Below are positions 22,311-33,789 of a stretch of 64,000 bases of DNA, in pieces. The translations under genes and the position numbers were made by a program. The notes under the pieces are model-generated. The model was not told the DNA's origin. It saw only the letters and a program-made list of their open reading frames with translations, and ran no database searches. How positions within the stretch are numbered: the first letter of the stretch is position 1; each line of letters begins with the position of its first letter. This DNA comes from Eurosta solidaginis (taxonomy: Eukaryota > Arthropoda > Insecta > Diptera > Tephritidae): contig NC_090322.1 in NCBI RefSeq assembly GCF_040869045.1, forward strand, positions 183,891,477 through 183,955,476. Reading direction: 5' to 3'.

Positions 22311-22432
22311 ATGAAAAAGTGACTTATGACTAAAAAAAAAAGAAAACTACTAAGAAACTGAAGAAATGCATTGTTTATCTCTAACAGCTGTTTCTCGCAA
22401 TTTCTTTTTTGAGTCATAAGCCACCTTTTCAT
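22311..22432. repeat. Small MITE-like inverted repeat
   Basis: ATGAAAAAGTGACTTATGAC (from 22311) pairs with GTCATAAGCCACCTTTTCAT (to 22432), giving imperfect arms of about 27 bases and a loop of about 70 bases. Non-coding. No target duplication was fixed. Confidence 0.55.
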
Positions 22433-22501
22433 ATTATGGTAACCATGTTGGTTTTTTTGGAAGGTGAAGCAGCACAGACAATTTCCCCTGAACAAACTTT
22501 A

Positions 22502-22677
22502 AGAGCCGTTTTTACCATCTCTAGTTAAGCTAGAATTTATCTGGAGAATAGTAATATTTAAGATAACTTCATTTCACATTTTCGTTAACACCAACACAGG
22601 GTGATCAGCTCCCAGTTAAATTGATGATTGTGAATATTTTGCACAGAGCAATTTTCAAAAATCTATTGTGAATACAC
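22502..22677 (+). repeat. Dispersed repeat Z, copy 1
   Basis: It shares AGAGCCGTTTT, CATCTCTAGTTAAGCTAGA, ACCAACACAGGGTGA, TTGTGAATATTTTG and AATACAC, in the same order, with 25034-25207. Family unknown. Confidence 0.75.
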
Positions 22678-22996
22678 TCCCAAGTGTTTATGCAAGATGC
22701 TGCTAAAGATTTGCTAACGCTTGTAGCCCCATAACTTGCAAAAACAAAAAAGGAACTCAGACGTTCTATACTATAAGTGCGTTCATGGAAAATTATGTGT
22801 CGGGAGTCCGCTTTCTGATAAATACCATGGTTACTCTGTTGCAAGAACAAGTTCTAATTTTGTTGTACATTGCTATTCATCACCCACCATTCCGCATACT
22901 GGAAGACGAATCTCGGTACTTAACAGTCATTCTAGTGTAGAAACAGGCACTTCCACATTACCGTTTTCACGTTTAAAAACATTTTATTTAGAACAT

Positions 22997-23076
22997 AAAG
23001 TATGGGGAATACTTTTGGGCTCAAGCAAACTAAAACAGTTCTGTTGATTGCACCAAAAAGTATTCCCCATACTTTT
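22997..23076. repeat. Short foldback element around TATGGGGAATACTTTT
   Basis: AAAGTATGGGGAATACTTTT (22997-23016) is the reverse complement of the segment ending at 23076 (AAAAGTATTCCCCATACTTT). The arms are 22-24 bases and the loop about 34 bases. Likely a small palindromic MITE or its core. Confidence 0.6.
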
Positions 23077-24430
23077 AGGTTTATAAAAAGAATATGCCGT
23101 CGAGGTATGATAGTTACATCAGTCAATAAACGAGCAGCGGGACGGTTGTATGACTGAGTGGGCAGAACCGCCGGCTTCTACACCATAACAAAAAATAACT
23201 TCAGACCGCTCAGAAGAAATTTCGAGTGTATTAGTTTTGTATATTTACTTAAATCTCTTAAATTATTCTTGACGTAAAGGAGTCTGGACAGTTTTATTCC
23301 AGCAGAGGAAAGTACGCAATCCATTCCTCCGTAGCTGTAAGGAACGCCATTTGGAGGCTTAAACGCATTTAAAGCCATACTTAACCTCTTTTTCCTAGAG
23401 CACTGGATGTCTGCTCTTTTCATAGCTGCAAGGAAATATGTCGATGAGAGCTGCTGCTGGGATTGAGCATTTACTCCAAACCACGAGCAACGTCTCCAGA
23501 AGCTTGTACAACTAATCACTAAATTTTCTCTAATTCTCCTAGGAACCTCGAATGTGTATTTATCCACAGTGATGAGGCTGTCAAAGTCTGTTGTCCTCGT
23601 ACGCTACAAAACTCAAATTTTACTCTTTTATATATAGGTCAAATAACCAATCTCCCACGTTTCTGAGCTGTTTAGTTCTACCACTCGAATTACCGTCTTC
23701 AGTATGGGGTTAAAGTATACTCTATACTCATGAGGATGAGCTTTGCAGGGAAATTGAGAAAAGAAGATGGTGCGTGATGATTATCTCAAAAGGGGTATTT
23801 TCAAGTGTTGCGATAGTTGTGAGTGTTTTGCGCACTATTATTTTTCAATACGAATATTGGCATTTTCATGTTGACATAGTAGTTTGATGTGGCGTTGGTT
23901 CCATCGTCCGGGCTTGTCATAACTTCCATCGTCATTTAGAAAGGATATACCTCACATTCGATTTAAAAAGTATTTTCGCAGTTTTTAATGCATTTCAACC
24001 CACTGTAACTCATCTTGGCTTGAATCCCTTAAATTCATTACTTTTCTTCGCCATTTTTGTTCTGTATTGTTGTATTTGTTTCTTATGTTGGCTATACAAT
24101 ATATTATTAAAAAGTTATTACCACATGTTGTTAGTTATTGATGTTGCTGTTGTTGTTGGTTGCCTTTGAGTAAACACGTTTACTGCTTTTGTTTTACGCT
24201 ACATTTTTACCTCAAAAACGGCCCACATAATAAAGAGTGATTTCTTATGTGCAAAAATAAGTCGCATAGAAATGTTTGTGAGAAAAAAATGGGCAAAGTT
24301 CAAAGGTAAACGGCTTACATATAAAAGGGTGGCGGGAGGAATGCGAGTTTGGCATGTAGTACTTTAAGTGTTTGATGTTAAATCGTCAGGTGAAATGATA
24401 TAAGTCACAAGCGTTTTGAGATTGAGCTTT
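23077..24430. other. No recognisable feature
   Basis: The 129-codon minus-strand frame at 23178-23567 has no motif I recognise. Otherwise AT-rich with TTGTTG-type patches. Confidence 0.4.
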
Positions 24431-24438
24431 GAATAAAC
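24431..24438. repeat. 8-base target-site duplication of the hAT MITE, left
   Basis: GAATAAAC is repeated exactly at 24659-24666. Confidence 0.92.
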
Positions 24439-24658
24439 CAGGCATGCTTAACGAACGAAACGATATCATTTCGTTACGATAATCAACGCTAATAAACGAA
24501 ACGAAGTCACTTCGTTTCGTTTATTAACGTTAAGATCGTCAAATTAACGTTAATTTGTCGTTCTTAACGTTAATAAACGAAACGAAATGACTTCGTTTCG
24601 TTTATTAACGTTGATTATCGTAACGAAATGATATCGTTTCGTTCGTTAAGCATGCCTG
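24439..24658. mobile_element. 220-base foldback hAT-type MITE
   Basis: The ends are CAGGCATGCTTAACGAACGA and its exact reverse complement. Almost the whole element is palindromic: the outer arms read inwards through AACGATATCATTTCGTTACG and an inner AATAAACGAAACGAAGTCA block, with a centre near AAATTAACGTTAATTT. The 8-base duplication GAATAAAC and CAG..CTG ends are the hallmarks of the hAT superfamily. There is no transposase; it would need one supplied in trans. The near-perfect arms suggest recent insertion (inference). Confidence 0.93.
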
Positions 24659-24666
24659 GAATAAAC
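24659..24666. repeat. 8-base target-site duplication of the hAT MITE, right
   Basis: Exact GAATAAAC match to 24431-24438. Confidence 0.92.
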
Positions 24667-24892
24667 GATGGTAATGATGGTGATGATGATGTTAAGGCAT
24701 GTGTTGTGCATACCTATATTCTGTAGGGTGAATACATATGATATGCTGACATATGTGTTTTAATATGTAGAATTGGCCTTAAACTATGCGTGTAATTGGT
24801 TATGCAGCATAGTCATAATAATAGTAATCATAATTCGTTCGCTTTTATTTGTTGTTCATTAAGGTAGTTAGCGAATGAAATGCTTACAAACA

Positions 24893-24906
24893 GTAGATGG
24901 CGCTGC
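24893..24906 (+). promoter_or_regulatory. Possible single CTCF-like motif
   Basis: AGTAGATGGCGCTG contains AGATGGCGC, close to the reported Drosophila CTCF core (AGGTGGCGC). A single short match may be chance. Confidence 0.2.
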
Positions 24907-25033
24907 GTTAAACTCTCTATATCGAAAGGATTTTGTCTACAAGTGGATACTATGTGAATCGATATCGATATATAATTCTTTAGAAAAAGTTTCAATGATG
25001 AACTATTTAGGAAGAATCTTCCTAAACTGATTT

Positions 25034-25207
25034 AGAGCCGTTTTCGCCATCTCCAGTTAAGTTAGATTTTACGCGGAGGATAGCAATCTATTAGATAGCT
25101 TCATTTGACATTTTCGCTTTCACCAACACAGGGTGACCAACCCACGGTTAAATCGATAATTGTGAATATTTTGTAGAACAAAGAGCAAAAAACTATTATA
25201 AATACAC
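25034..25207 (+). repeat. Dispersed repeat Z, copy 2
   Basis: Matches 22502-22677 in the same orientation: AGAGCCGTTTT, CATCTCCAGTTAAGTTAGA, ACCAACACAGGGTGA and TTGTGAATATTTTG are shared. Confidence 0.75.
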
Positions 25208-25737
25208 GAAAACTAGCCAAACAGCTGACTTTTGTTTACACTTTTTCCTTACACTCAATTGAGACGCCAAGCTTCAGTTTGCATGGAGAAAACGAAAATT
25301 TCGATAGCTTACAGATAAGTGACTAACTGAAAACGGTGTTGAAATTTTTGTTTGCGCTGACTACTTTTGACCATTGGATTTATTTTTGACGCAAGAATTG
25401 TTTGCTTTTTTAATTAATTATTCACGACATCAACATTCCTATTTGAATAAAAATCATTAAAACCATATCTCTTCCCCAAAACATATTTCTTTTTCTTTCA
25501 TTCAATTATGACAGAAAATATTTTAATTCCGAGCACGCACACCTGAATTCATCGTTGACACTCCCAATGCGCGTACTCACGTTTAAATTGCTTCTTTGAA
25601 TTTTTTTTTTTTACATTTTATTTACATTTCTATAATATTTTATTTTTATTATAGTCTTATTTTTGTCACAAATTTTCATGGCACAATGCTAAGTGCATTA
25701 ACTTTATATACATGCGTATATATATACATACATACAG

Positions 25738-26280
25738 CCGCGCGCAGAAAAATATTAGTGGCAATTTTTATCAAATTTAATTTAAATTAAATCCTTTTTT
25801 CTTTTATTTTCCATAGTATAAGAAAAAACTTCTCAATCTCAAAAATGTTTCCGAAAACATTCGAAAATTCCGGAAAATCGACGAAAATTTTGAACTTTTA
25901 TATTGAGTACTCTGAACATGCTGTTCACATTGCAAAAAAAAATTATTTACACTTTTTTTGCAGGAAAATCTGTTACACCCTTCATAAAACAAAACTCCTT
26001 AAATTAATGCGAGACCTATAACTTATACTTTGCTAGACTAAAGTTGATTGAGCTACAAAACTATATACTCAAAAACGTTCAAAAATCTCGAAACAAAAAG
26101 TTGTAAATTTTCGCAACACTTCCCAATTTTCCGGATGTAAGAAATTTTCTTTATATTGGTTTTCATAGTTTCGGTTGCAAAATTCATAGAAATTTTTTCT
26201 TAGATTATCGAAAATAAAAAACAAGAAATTTCATTGACGAAATTTGATGAAAATTGTTACTGCTATTCTCGTGCTCGCTG
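25738..26280. repeat. Palindromic MITE family M, copy B
   Basis: The left edge GCGCAGAAAAATATTAGTGG pairs with the right edge, the reverse complement of GCGAGCACGAGAATAGCAGT. The inner arms share TTTTTATCAAATTTAA against GAAATTTGATGAAAATT. The interior shares CTAGACTAAAGTTGATTGA and TTTTCATAGTTTCGGTTGC with copy A. At 540 bases it is the fullest copy in the window. Non-coding. Confidence 0.78.
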
Positions 26281-27428
26281 CTGTATATGCTCAGAACTCC
26301 ATGTGAATGTACTCGCTGATGATCATTGCACGTCAAAGTAGTTAAAAATTATGAATTTTTTAAATTTATATCGACTTTATGACATCTTACTTTTGTAAAT
26401 TTATTAAGGTTTGGCTTTTAATATTGACCTTGTTCTCGTATCAAATTTTTCACGTCGCTCAAAAGCATGTCGATCCTTTCAAATTATTTTGAGCCGAAGG
26501 CCTTTTGCTATTCATGCTACTTTTACTGTAGTTTGGTGATTCGACACCTCTTTTCTGTATAAAAATAATAAAAACATTTCACAAATATCATCTTGTTTTA
26601 AGCTTGGCTATATAGACTTTAAAAAACTATAACGATTTTTACATATACAGTTACGATAAATTTTTGATTTTCACAAATCGACGAAGGGATATCCAAATTC
26701 TGCTTCCAGTTCCAAAACACATTATCAAAAAATGTCCTTTAAAAAAATCACAACACCATCATTTTTGCAAGAAGCAACTTATATCAGAAATTGTTTTAAA
26801 AGCATCCCATCGTGAATTGGAAAAGCGAACTAGCTGATCCTACCTAATCTCTTTCCAAAACTCCGCATCTCAGAATTTTATTAAATGACGCCCTTATTCG
26901 AAATTCGCTTGCATCCTAATTCAGTTAAAAATTATGTAAAATAAGCTGTTTTTGAAGTGATTGTCGAGTTAGGTCGATTTTCCGCTCAGGCTTCGAAATG
27001 ATATTGGAGTTAATCAGCTGTTTATAAGCCATAGTATCGAGCTCCTTCAATAAACACAAAATTCTTTCAATATCACGTCATATATTGTTCATCACTGTTA
27101 TGATCTTGATGTGTTATATGCAGCTTTGGTAGAGGTCACTTTGGTCATTATTTTTCAAATCAGCTGACGTATGGCACTTTGAGTGCGATTTTTCTCAGAA
27201 TCAGTTTGTTGCTATATTCAACAACTTCCTCAATACAAAAAAATCTTTCAAACTTATGAATGAATGAATAAATAATGAAAGCATGGCTAGCGGTCAGATT
27301 AAAGGAGCTACAAGCATTTGAGTTTATAAATAACTAAGCGAATAAAACATGATTTTTTAGTTGTGCTTCGTTTTTTTTGTTTTTGTGTGAATGAACATTT
27401 TATAATAATGGTCATTCACTGAGCCTTG
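26281..27428. other. No recognisable feature
   Basis: AT-rich, with no repeat pair or exon recognised. Confidence 0.5.
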
Positions 27429-27688
27429 GGTTATCTTGGGGTTGCAATTTAACTGGACCTCAATTCAGAATTTCCGGACGACAAATCGATAACTTTTCCA
27501 TAATTAATCGATACCAACCGATAACAAATCGGCAACTTTTCGATAGTACATCGATATCGGTTATCTTGGGGTTGCAATTTAACTGGACCTCAATTCACAA
27601 TTTTCGGACGACAAATCGATAACTTTTCCATAATTAATCGATACCAACCGATAACAAATCGGCAACTTTTCGATAGTACATCGATACA
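27429..27688 (+). repeat. Two-unit tandem duplication, 130-base period
   Basis: GGTTATCTTGGGGTTGCAAT begins at 27429 and again at 27559. The units differ at only two or three bases. Each contains AAATCGATAACTTTTCC, TAATCGATACC, CCGATAACAAATCGG and TTCGATAGTACATCGATA. Confidence 0.92.
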
Positions 27689-27880
27689 TTTTTGATAAAA
27701 AAAATGATAACGCGTCGAAAATAAATCGATAACTCACCGGTTACCTATCGATAGCAACTGTTTAACAATTTAATAACAAATCTATAGCTCGTCTATACGT
27801 AGACGATAGCACAACAATAATAAATCGATAGCTTTTCTATAGCTCGTCGATTAAGCAACGATAACAAACTGACAACTCAT
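27480..27880. promoter_or_regulatory. Dense ATCGATA/CGATA cluster
   Basis: About twenty CGATA or TATCG motifs fall in 400 bases, extending beyond the tandem duplication. In Drosophila, CGATA clusters bind BEAF-32 and TATCGATA binds DREF. The motif words also resemble the minisatellite at 35305-35460 (opposite strand), so the cluster may simply be repeat-derived. Function is inference only. Confidence 0.4.
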
Positions 27881-27889
27881 AGATAAGTA

Positions 27890-30045
27890 GATTGCTCTTT
27901 TTCTTCCTCCGCTTCTTATATTTCATGTTATTTACATTTACTTCTTTTCTTTTATCATTTCGCTTTCTTCTTTAATTATGTATCATCTACTTGTTTTTCT
28001 GCCTTCGTTCATTTCTATTTAATGATTTCTATCTGGTTTCTCTTATATCAAATCTTACACGCACAATGTAGTGACTACACTTCGCTTACTTTCTGATATC
28101 GTGCCGTCTTAATATAAACTACCAATTCGGCTTGGTACTTTCCGGGATGTCACCTTGGAGATTGAAATATTACAGCCCTTGCGGTGACTTGATTGTTTAA
28201 GTGTGCTTTAGTATAGGAGTACGCAGCTACTATGCGAAACATTCGCTGTGATTCATATTATTTTCTAACGAAGCTGTTCTTATCTACTAAATTATCAGTA
28301 ACAAGCCCACACCGTGATCAAAGCAACATTAGAAAGCCCAACGTTGGCCGCCTTTTGTACCTCGTATGTAAATTTTCGACAAAGCCTTTTATGAACCAAT
28401 AAAAAAATGTAAAACGCGTGTAAAGGATTGTAAAATATTAAAAAATATATATAAAAATTAACAATTTTTTGCTATCATGAAGACTTTTTTGGTGTCTTAA
28501 TCATTAACTCAAAATATTTTTCTTAAAAAATTTAAATTTTTAGATCTCTTTTCTAAATAAAATAAAAGTAAATATTTAATTTTTTAAAACCAAATTTGCA
28601 TAAAAAAATCTAAGAGGAAAAAATTAATACATCAACAAATTTTTGTATTCGATCATTGCGCACCATGAGTCTACTACAGGCGCAGTATATATGTATGTAT
28701 ATCTACATATAATTTCCAGCTGAATAGGAGGATGATGAATGTCAGTCGAAGCTAATGAATGCATGAATGAATGAACTTTTTTTGCAAAACACAATCGTCA
28801 AGAGCACACGCTGAAAGCAAGCTTGTATGACATATGCCCATTCTATTTATATACAATATATTACACACATATACTTCATTCAGAGATGAAATCGTACACA
28901 TACATATATAAAAACAGCATTTATTAAAAAACACTAAAAATAAATAAATACATTTATAAAGAATTACAGTCGAAAATTGTTAAACACGAATTCTCAATTC
29001 GCTAGTTAGAGAATCGCAGTCCCCTCCAGAGACTTTGGCAAATTTTTTGTAAACTTAATTGAGTGAAGCAAAAGCCGCACCGCTGACGCATGTAATAAAT
29101 TGCAAATAATTGTGGCAACACGCTGTTGAAATTTTCAAATGCCGAAAGACAGACCTTTGAACTGAGCGCGGTCAGGCTGAGCTTTTTAATAAACAAAAAA
29201 AAAATTGACAATAAAAACAGCCAATTGAATAAAACTTGGGGAAGCAAGCAGACAATGAATGCAAAAAAAATACATTATTACGAGTACATATGCAGATACT
29301 TAGTAGATACATATGTGAGTTGACTCACTTATCGAGTATTGCCTTGTGCCGACGACGGAGTCATTTGACAGACAGCCAGCCAGCCAACACAGCCTACATG
29401 GCACAACACCAAAAATAGGCACTTTATAGAGGTGACCAGCCGGTCAATGCGCCACTAAACGAGCCATCACAGCTCTGTAATAGCAATTCTTTGTTCAATG
29501 CAAAAATTTGCATTGGTCGCAGCTGAATTCAATTGATTTGACATCAATTAAAAGAGTGCAACATATTGTATGTTACCATATACATATGTAGATACTGAGA
29601 TGTTTGTGTTTGGTATTGTTGATTCTGTCATTGGTGTTGATATTATGATATATGTATGTAGTTATTTCTGTTGGCAAATTTCAAGTACATATAAACGCCT
29701 TTTGAAGGAGTTCAGTTCCCCTATATAAGAACTTGGATATTACCATATATAATGAGTCATAATGGCAGCATCGCATCAAACATCATCTTATAAGATTTTG
29801 CAATATATCAGAAGTAACCTAGCATTCGATATCCCACTTGAATTTGATTGTTGTAAGTGTTACTTAAAGATTGCTTTTAGTAAAAGCCACATTTCGACAA
29901 CACCACCATCTAGCGGTTTAGATAGTTAAAGACCGAAGAGAAGAAGAGAGCAAACACACCAAAGAGATTATCTTAGCCGCCCTTGCCGCGTAAGGAGTTG
30001 AGTGTGTTAAATATGTACCACTCGCACGCCTGCGCCGAGAAAAGC
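27890..30045. other. No recognisable gene
   Basis: AT-rich sequence with short microsatellite-like ATACATATGTA patches. ACCACCATCTAGCGG at 29902-29916 resembles half of the 118-base satellite core. Confidence 0.5.
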
Positions 30046-30049
30046 AAAA

Positions 30050-30540
30050 GGGCCGACTGAAGATGAAATGAAGATGGTAAGATGCAGATATAGGGAATGT
30101 AAAGGAGAGGGGAGAGGAAATTGTAATACGGCCTTATTTATTTACAGTGAGACATATCGGTGGTAGGGAAAGCAATATTAAAAAACGACTAAATGGGAAA
30201 AAAGAAAAAGAGAGTGTGAGAGAACGAAAGGGAGAAAAGAGAGGGAATGAAAAGACGATAATGTGGGAAGAAATTGGAGAAAGCGATAGAGGGATGAAAA
30301 ACAAAGGTGATGCATGAAATTAGATATATGATAGTGAAAAAGGATAATTTATAGAGTAGAAGGAAGTGCGAGGCAGTAGTGCAGAAAAACTTTCAGAGAG
30401 AGTTGGGCTTTTAAAGAGAGAACAAGCAAGATCTAGTGGTACTGGAAGAAAGGAGGGAGGTGATGGACTACGAATGTTGAGAATGCGGCTATAGAGTGAT
30501 AGAGCGAGGAGAGCAAGAGGAAGTACACAAGTAAGACACA
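30050..30540 (+). repeat. Purine-rich (GA) tract
   Basis: Degenerate GAGAGGGGAGAGGAAA-type sequence, densest at 30085-30310 and 30395-30530. The antisense open frame at 30320-30682 is compositional. Confidence 0.7.
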
Positions 30541-30799
30541 GCAAAGATTCGTAAGTTCTGCTTACTCCAAACTGGAAACAGGAAGCGGAAAAGATCAGTT
30601 TGATGGTTCGTGGGAACAGAGCAAAGTATCTGCTGTCTTCAAGTGAAAAGTCAGAGCGTTTTTCTTTTGGTAACCACACCACTCTTGACAGTAATAACTT
30701 TCAAACAACAAAAAATTTAATTTATTACGGAGCCATCACTAACACAAATGGCAACAGTATATAAATCAAGCGAAGGCCCACTATGGCCAATACCTGCTA

Positions 30800-31180
30800 T
30801 TTAAGACTTAGTAGGCAATTTAAAAATAAAACGAAAATCATGGTCTACAAGTCACTTACCGTATAAGTGACAGTGCAGAAGCATGGACGTTGACAACATC
30901 TGATAAGGCGGCTTTAAGAGTGTTCGTTAGAAAAGTTTTTCGACAAATTTTCGAACCTCTCCGCCTTGGCGACGGCGAGTATCGAAAAAGGTTAAATAAA
31001 TAGCCTTATGCAAACATCAATATTGTCCAATAATTCAAAACACAATGGCTAAGTATTATTCGAATGAATGATGATGACTGGGCCAATAAGGTATATTATC
31101 GGAGCCCGCCGTCACGATTTAAATTCTCTTGGTACTATCAACTGACGCTGGGTCCTCTTTTAGTATAATCCAAAAGCTGC
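30800..31180 (+). pseudogene. Decayed 3' end of an RTE retrotransposon
   Basis: In shifting frames this encodes degraded counterparts of the C-terminal part of the RTE protein at 2855-5737: KTKIMVYKSL, AEAWTLTTSDKAALRVF, RKVFRQIFEPL, RLGDGEYRKR and, later, remnants of the [12 protein letters not shown] region. Stops and frameshifts occur throughout. It is on the plus strand, 5'-truncated, and much older than the minus-strand copy. Confidence 0.82.
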
Positions 31181-31239
31181 ATTGGAACAAAACAAATATG
31201 ACTAAAAGAGAATATCGGCAATATGTACTCCTAGCGACA

Positions 31240-31665
31240 TGACTGTCGTAAGAGATGGCATGAAGGCACAGACAGTTGTAGCGATAAGCACACTCCCCGA
31301 AGGCCTTGAGTGTTATCGATGTTGATGGTCGTTAGCCGGATGCAGATCCGGTACGTTCCGGTAATAAGCCCGACCATCTCGGGAATGATTTGTAATGACC
31401 CCATGCGACCTTCTAGGCCATACCGCCCTCCCACCCCCTAGATCCATGAGGCGTTCGGGGACGCCAGAGCCTCAGCTGTTAATGAAATAGGATTCGCCAC
31501 GGATAGGTGAGGTTGACAATTGGGTTTGGATAAGCTATATATTGCGATGGCAACCTGAAAGGGTTGCGTTGCACAACCCCTTGAATCTGTTTGGTATTTT
31601 AGTCGCATCTTACGACAGGCATATCTACCGCGGGTATATTCTAACCAACTAACCCGCTGGGCGCA
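31240..31665. repeat. GC-richer dispersed repeat, class unclear
   Basis: A block of raised GC content ends with TTTTAGTCGCATCTTACGAC, then ACCGCGGGTATATTCTAACC and AACCCGCTGGG. Part of this end recurs at 56766-56806 (TTTTAGTCGCATCATACGAC). It was probably carried by a retroelement; no protein motif was recognised. Confidence 0.5.
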
Positions 31666-31921
31666 GACTCCCTGGGTCCAGTGTAAACAGAATCGGTCCA
31701 GAATAGCTTAAGGTAATCTTTTGGTAAAACAAACTTCATAGAACTTCAAATTAGTATTCGATAAAATGGTCTTTTAAAAACTCTTTGCTTTTCTCATTGC
31801 CCTGCCATCTAATTTAGAGGAACGTTATGTTATTAATACTTTGGTGTTGATACAACAACTTCCAGGCCATTTTGAAAAATGGCTATACAATTTTGGACGT
31901 TTCCAGTGGCGCCTTAGAAAG

Positions 31922-32090
31922 TGACAGCTCCCACTAAACACTGCCTTGAAGATGCCGTTGGAGGTCAGCATAAAACATGTAGGTCCTGACCCGCCAATTT
32001 GTAGGAAGAAATGAATTGAATTGACCGCGACGCAAATTGGAAGAGAAGTTCTGCCCAAATCTCCTCGGAGGTTATCGCGCCTTATATTCA
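31922..32090 (+). mobile_element. SINE 3' fragment
   Basis: Diverged match, in plus orientation, to the 3' part of the SINE at 17822-18182: GCATAAAACATGTAGGTCCT, GCCAATTTGTAGG, GACGCAAATTGG and GGAGGTTATCGCGCCTTA are shared. The tRNA-like head is absent. Confidence 0.82.
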
Positions 32091-33789
32091 ACTATTCCGT
32101 GATCCAAACCGAGTTCTACAGCGTGGAGATCTAGCTTGTACAAACAGACAACAGAACTAATATTTTACTGTATTTCTCTCCTCGGTACGATCCGTAGCAC
32201 TACATTTTCGAATGTAGGTCAGTTAGCTAATGAAAATGCCATCAAAATAGCAGAAATAATAAAATAGCAATAATTTTTGCTCCACAAAATCATAAGCGGA
32301 TTCAAACTATAAATTTTAGTGCAAAAATAAAAATACATGTAATGAAGTGTAACTTGAGCTTAAAACGGGACTCAATTAACCTCAGCGTGTCGTCATAATA
32401 AAGGTGTGTGTGTGCGCGCCCAGAACTATATAAGTTACAGAGACTACTTTAACTGCTTGTTACGATTCAAACCTTCACATAAATGACAGCAGATCATATT
32501 TTCATTTGTTTATTAAGTACTAGAGCACAGCATCAAATGTAATAACAACAAACAGTCACTATTCAAGCCACCATACAAACCACCATCATCATTATTTTCT
32601 ACAATTTGTTGTTTGTATATGTATGTATAGAGTCCACTTAATTTCAAGACAACATGGCGCAGAGCTTAGTAATTTTTTATGTAGTATGTACCCTCTTTCT
32701 TGGCCACGACATCATAAGCCTCCTTCATAATTTTCAGCATCTAAAGTTTTTATTACTTTTAAACATGCGAATTGCTCATTTTGTGAAAATCATATCCTGT
32801 GACCATCTCTAAGTGTACTCTCTAGCAATACTCATCATGACACAAAATATACAACACCTGCGGCTGCGCCTGCGCAATGAACTACGCTTGTGCTTGTGTC
32901 TTGTGAATGTGCTTCAGTCGTTAGGCTATCGCCTATCTCAGCAATGTGGGCGTTTCTATTGAAGGCTTTTTCACACTTTTTCCTTCAACGTCATTTTCCG
33001 CATCATTTGCCGTTTTAACGGTTTTTATTAATGCTGACTTGGCATTTTGTATCGATTTTATGGTTGGGCGAATACTGTGGGGAGTATACTGAGATATGCG
33101 GTTTTATTGTAACTAAGGTGCGCTATATGTTTATGTAGACAGTAATATTTAGGTAGAAGACTCTTTCTTTTATTAGTTCATAATAAAGTCAATAAGTGGT
33201 TTCCTTAACGCCCGTCAGCAGGCCCAAAAGAGATTAATTTATGCAGTGTTAGAAAATACAGGTTTTTCGGTTCAATGAAGCGATTTCCATTTCGGTAGCC
33301 TCGTCCGAAGAAGCAATACTAGAACCAAGTTTTGCCGTCTGTGGGCGAACGTTTCTATTTTTCTGTCGTTTTGACGTTTTTTAAATTTCCAATACCATAT
33401 TTGTTTTTCGGTTTCAGAATGAGTTACAAGTTCAATGAATCCAGTAGGTTGGGATAACAGCACCTTTAGCTACTGTCACGAATGTTTGTGAGTTTTCTCC
33501 ATTCTTTAAATGAGCTTATGATCGACCTTCACATATGATAGTTCACAGACCTTTTAAGCTATGGCCGTAAATTTAGCACATAAATAAATCTTCCTCTCTA
33601 TGGTGTCATAAAATGACAAAAGTGTAAGATTTAGGCTAAAATTTTTAATTGTGAAATACATTTGAAAAACAAATAAAAATCCTCAAAAAGCACATAGGCT
33701 TTAAATAAGCGCGATTTTCATGATTTTCGTATTTTAAAAGTCGTAAAAGTAATATCGTATCAAGGAATACTTCAGCGAATTTAAAAACA
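32091..33789. other. No recognisable feature
   Basis: AT-rich, with no supported exon, RNA gene or repeat pair. Confidence 0.5.

Noticed and set aside
23178..23567. 129-codon minus-strand open frame
   Set aside because: No motif recognised and no splice or promoter evidence; kept only as unannotated sequence.
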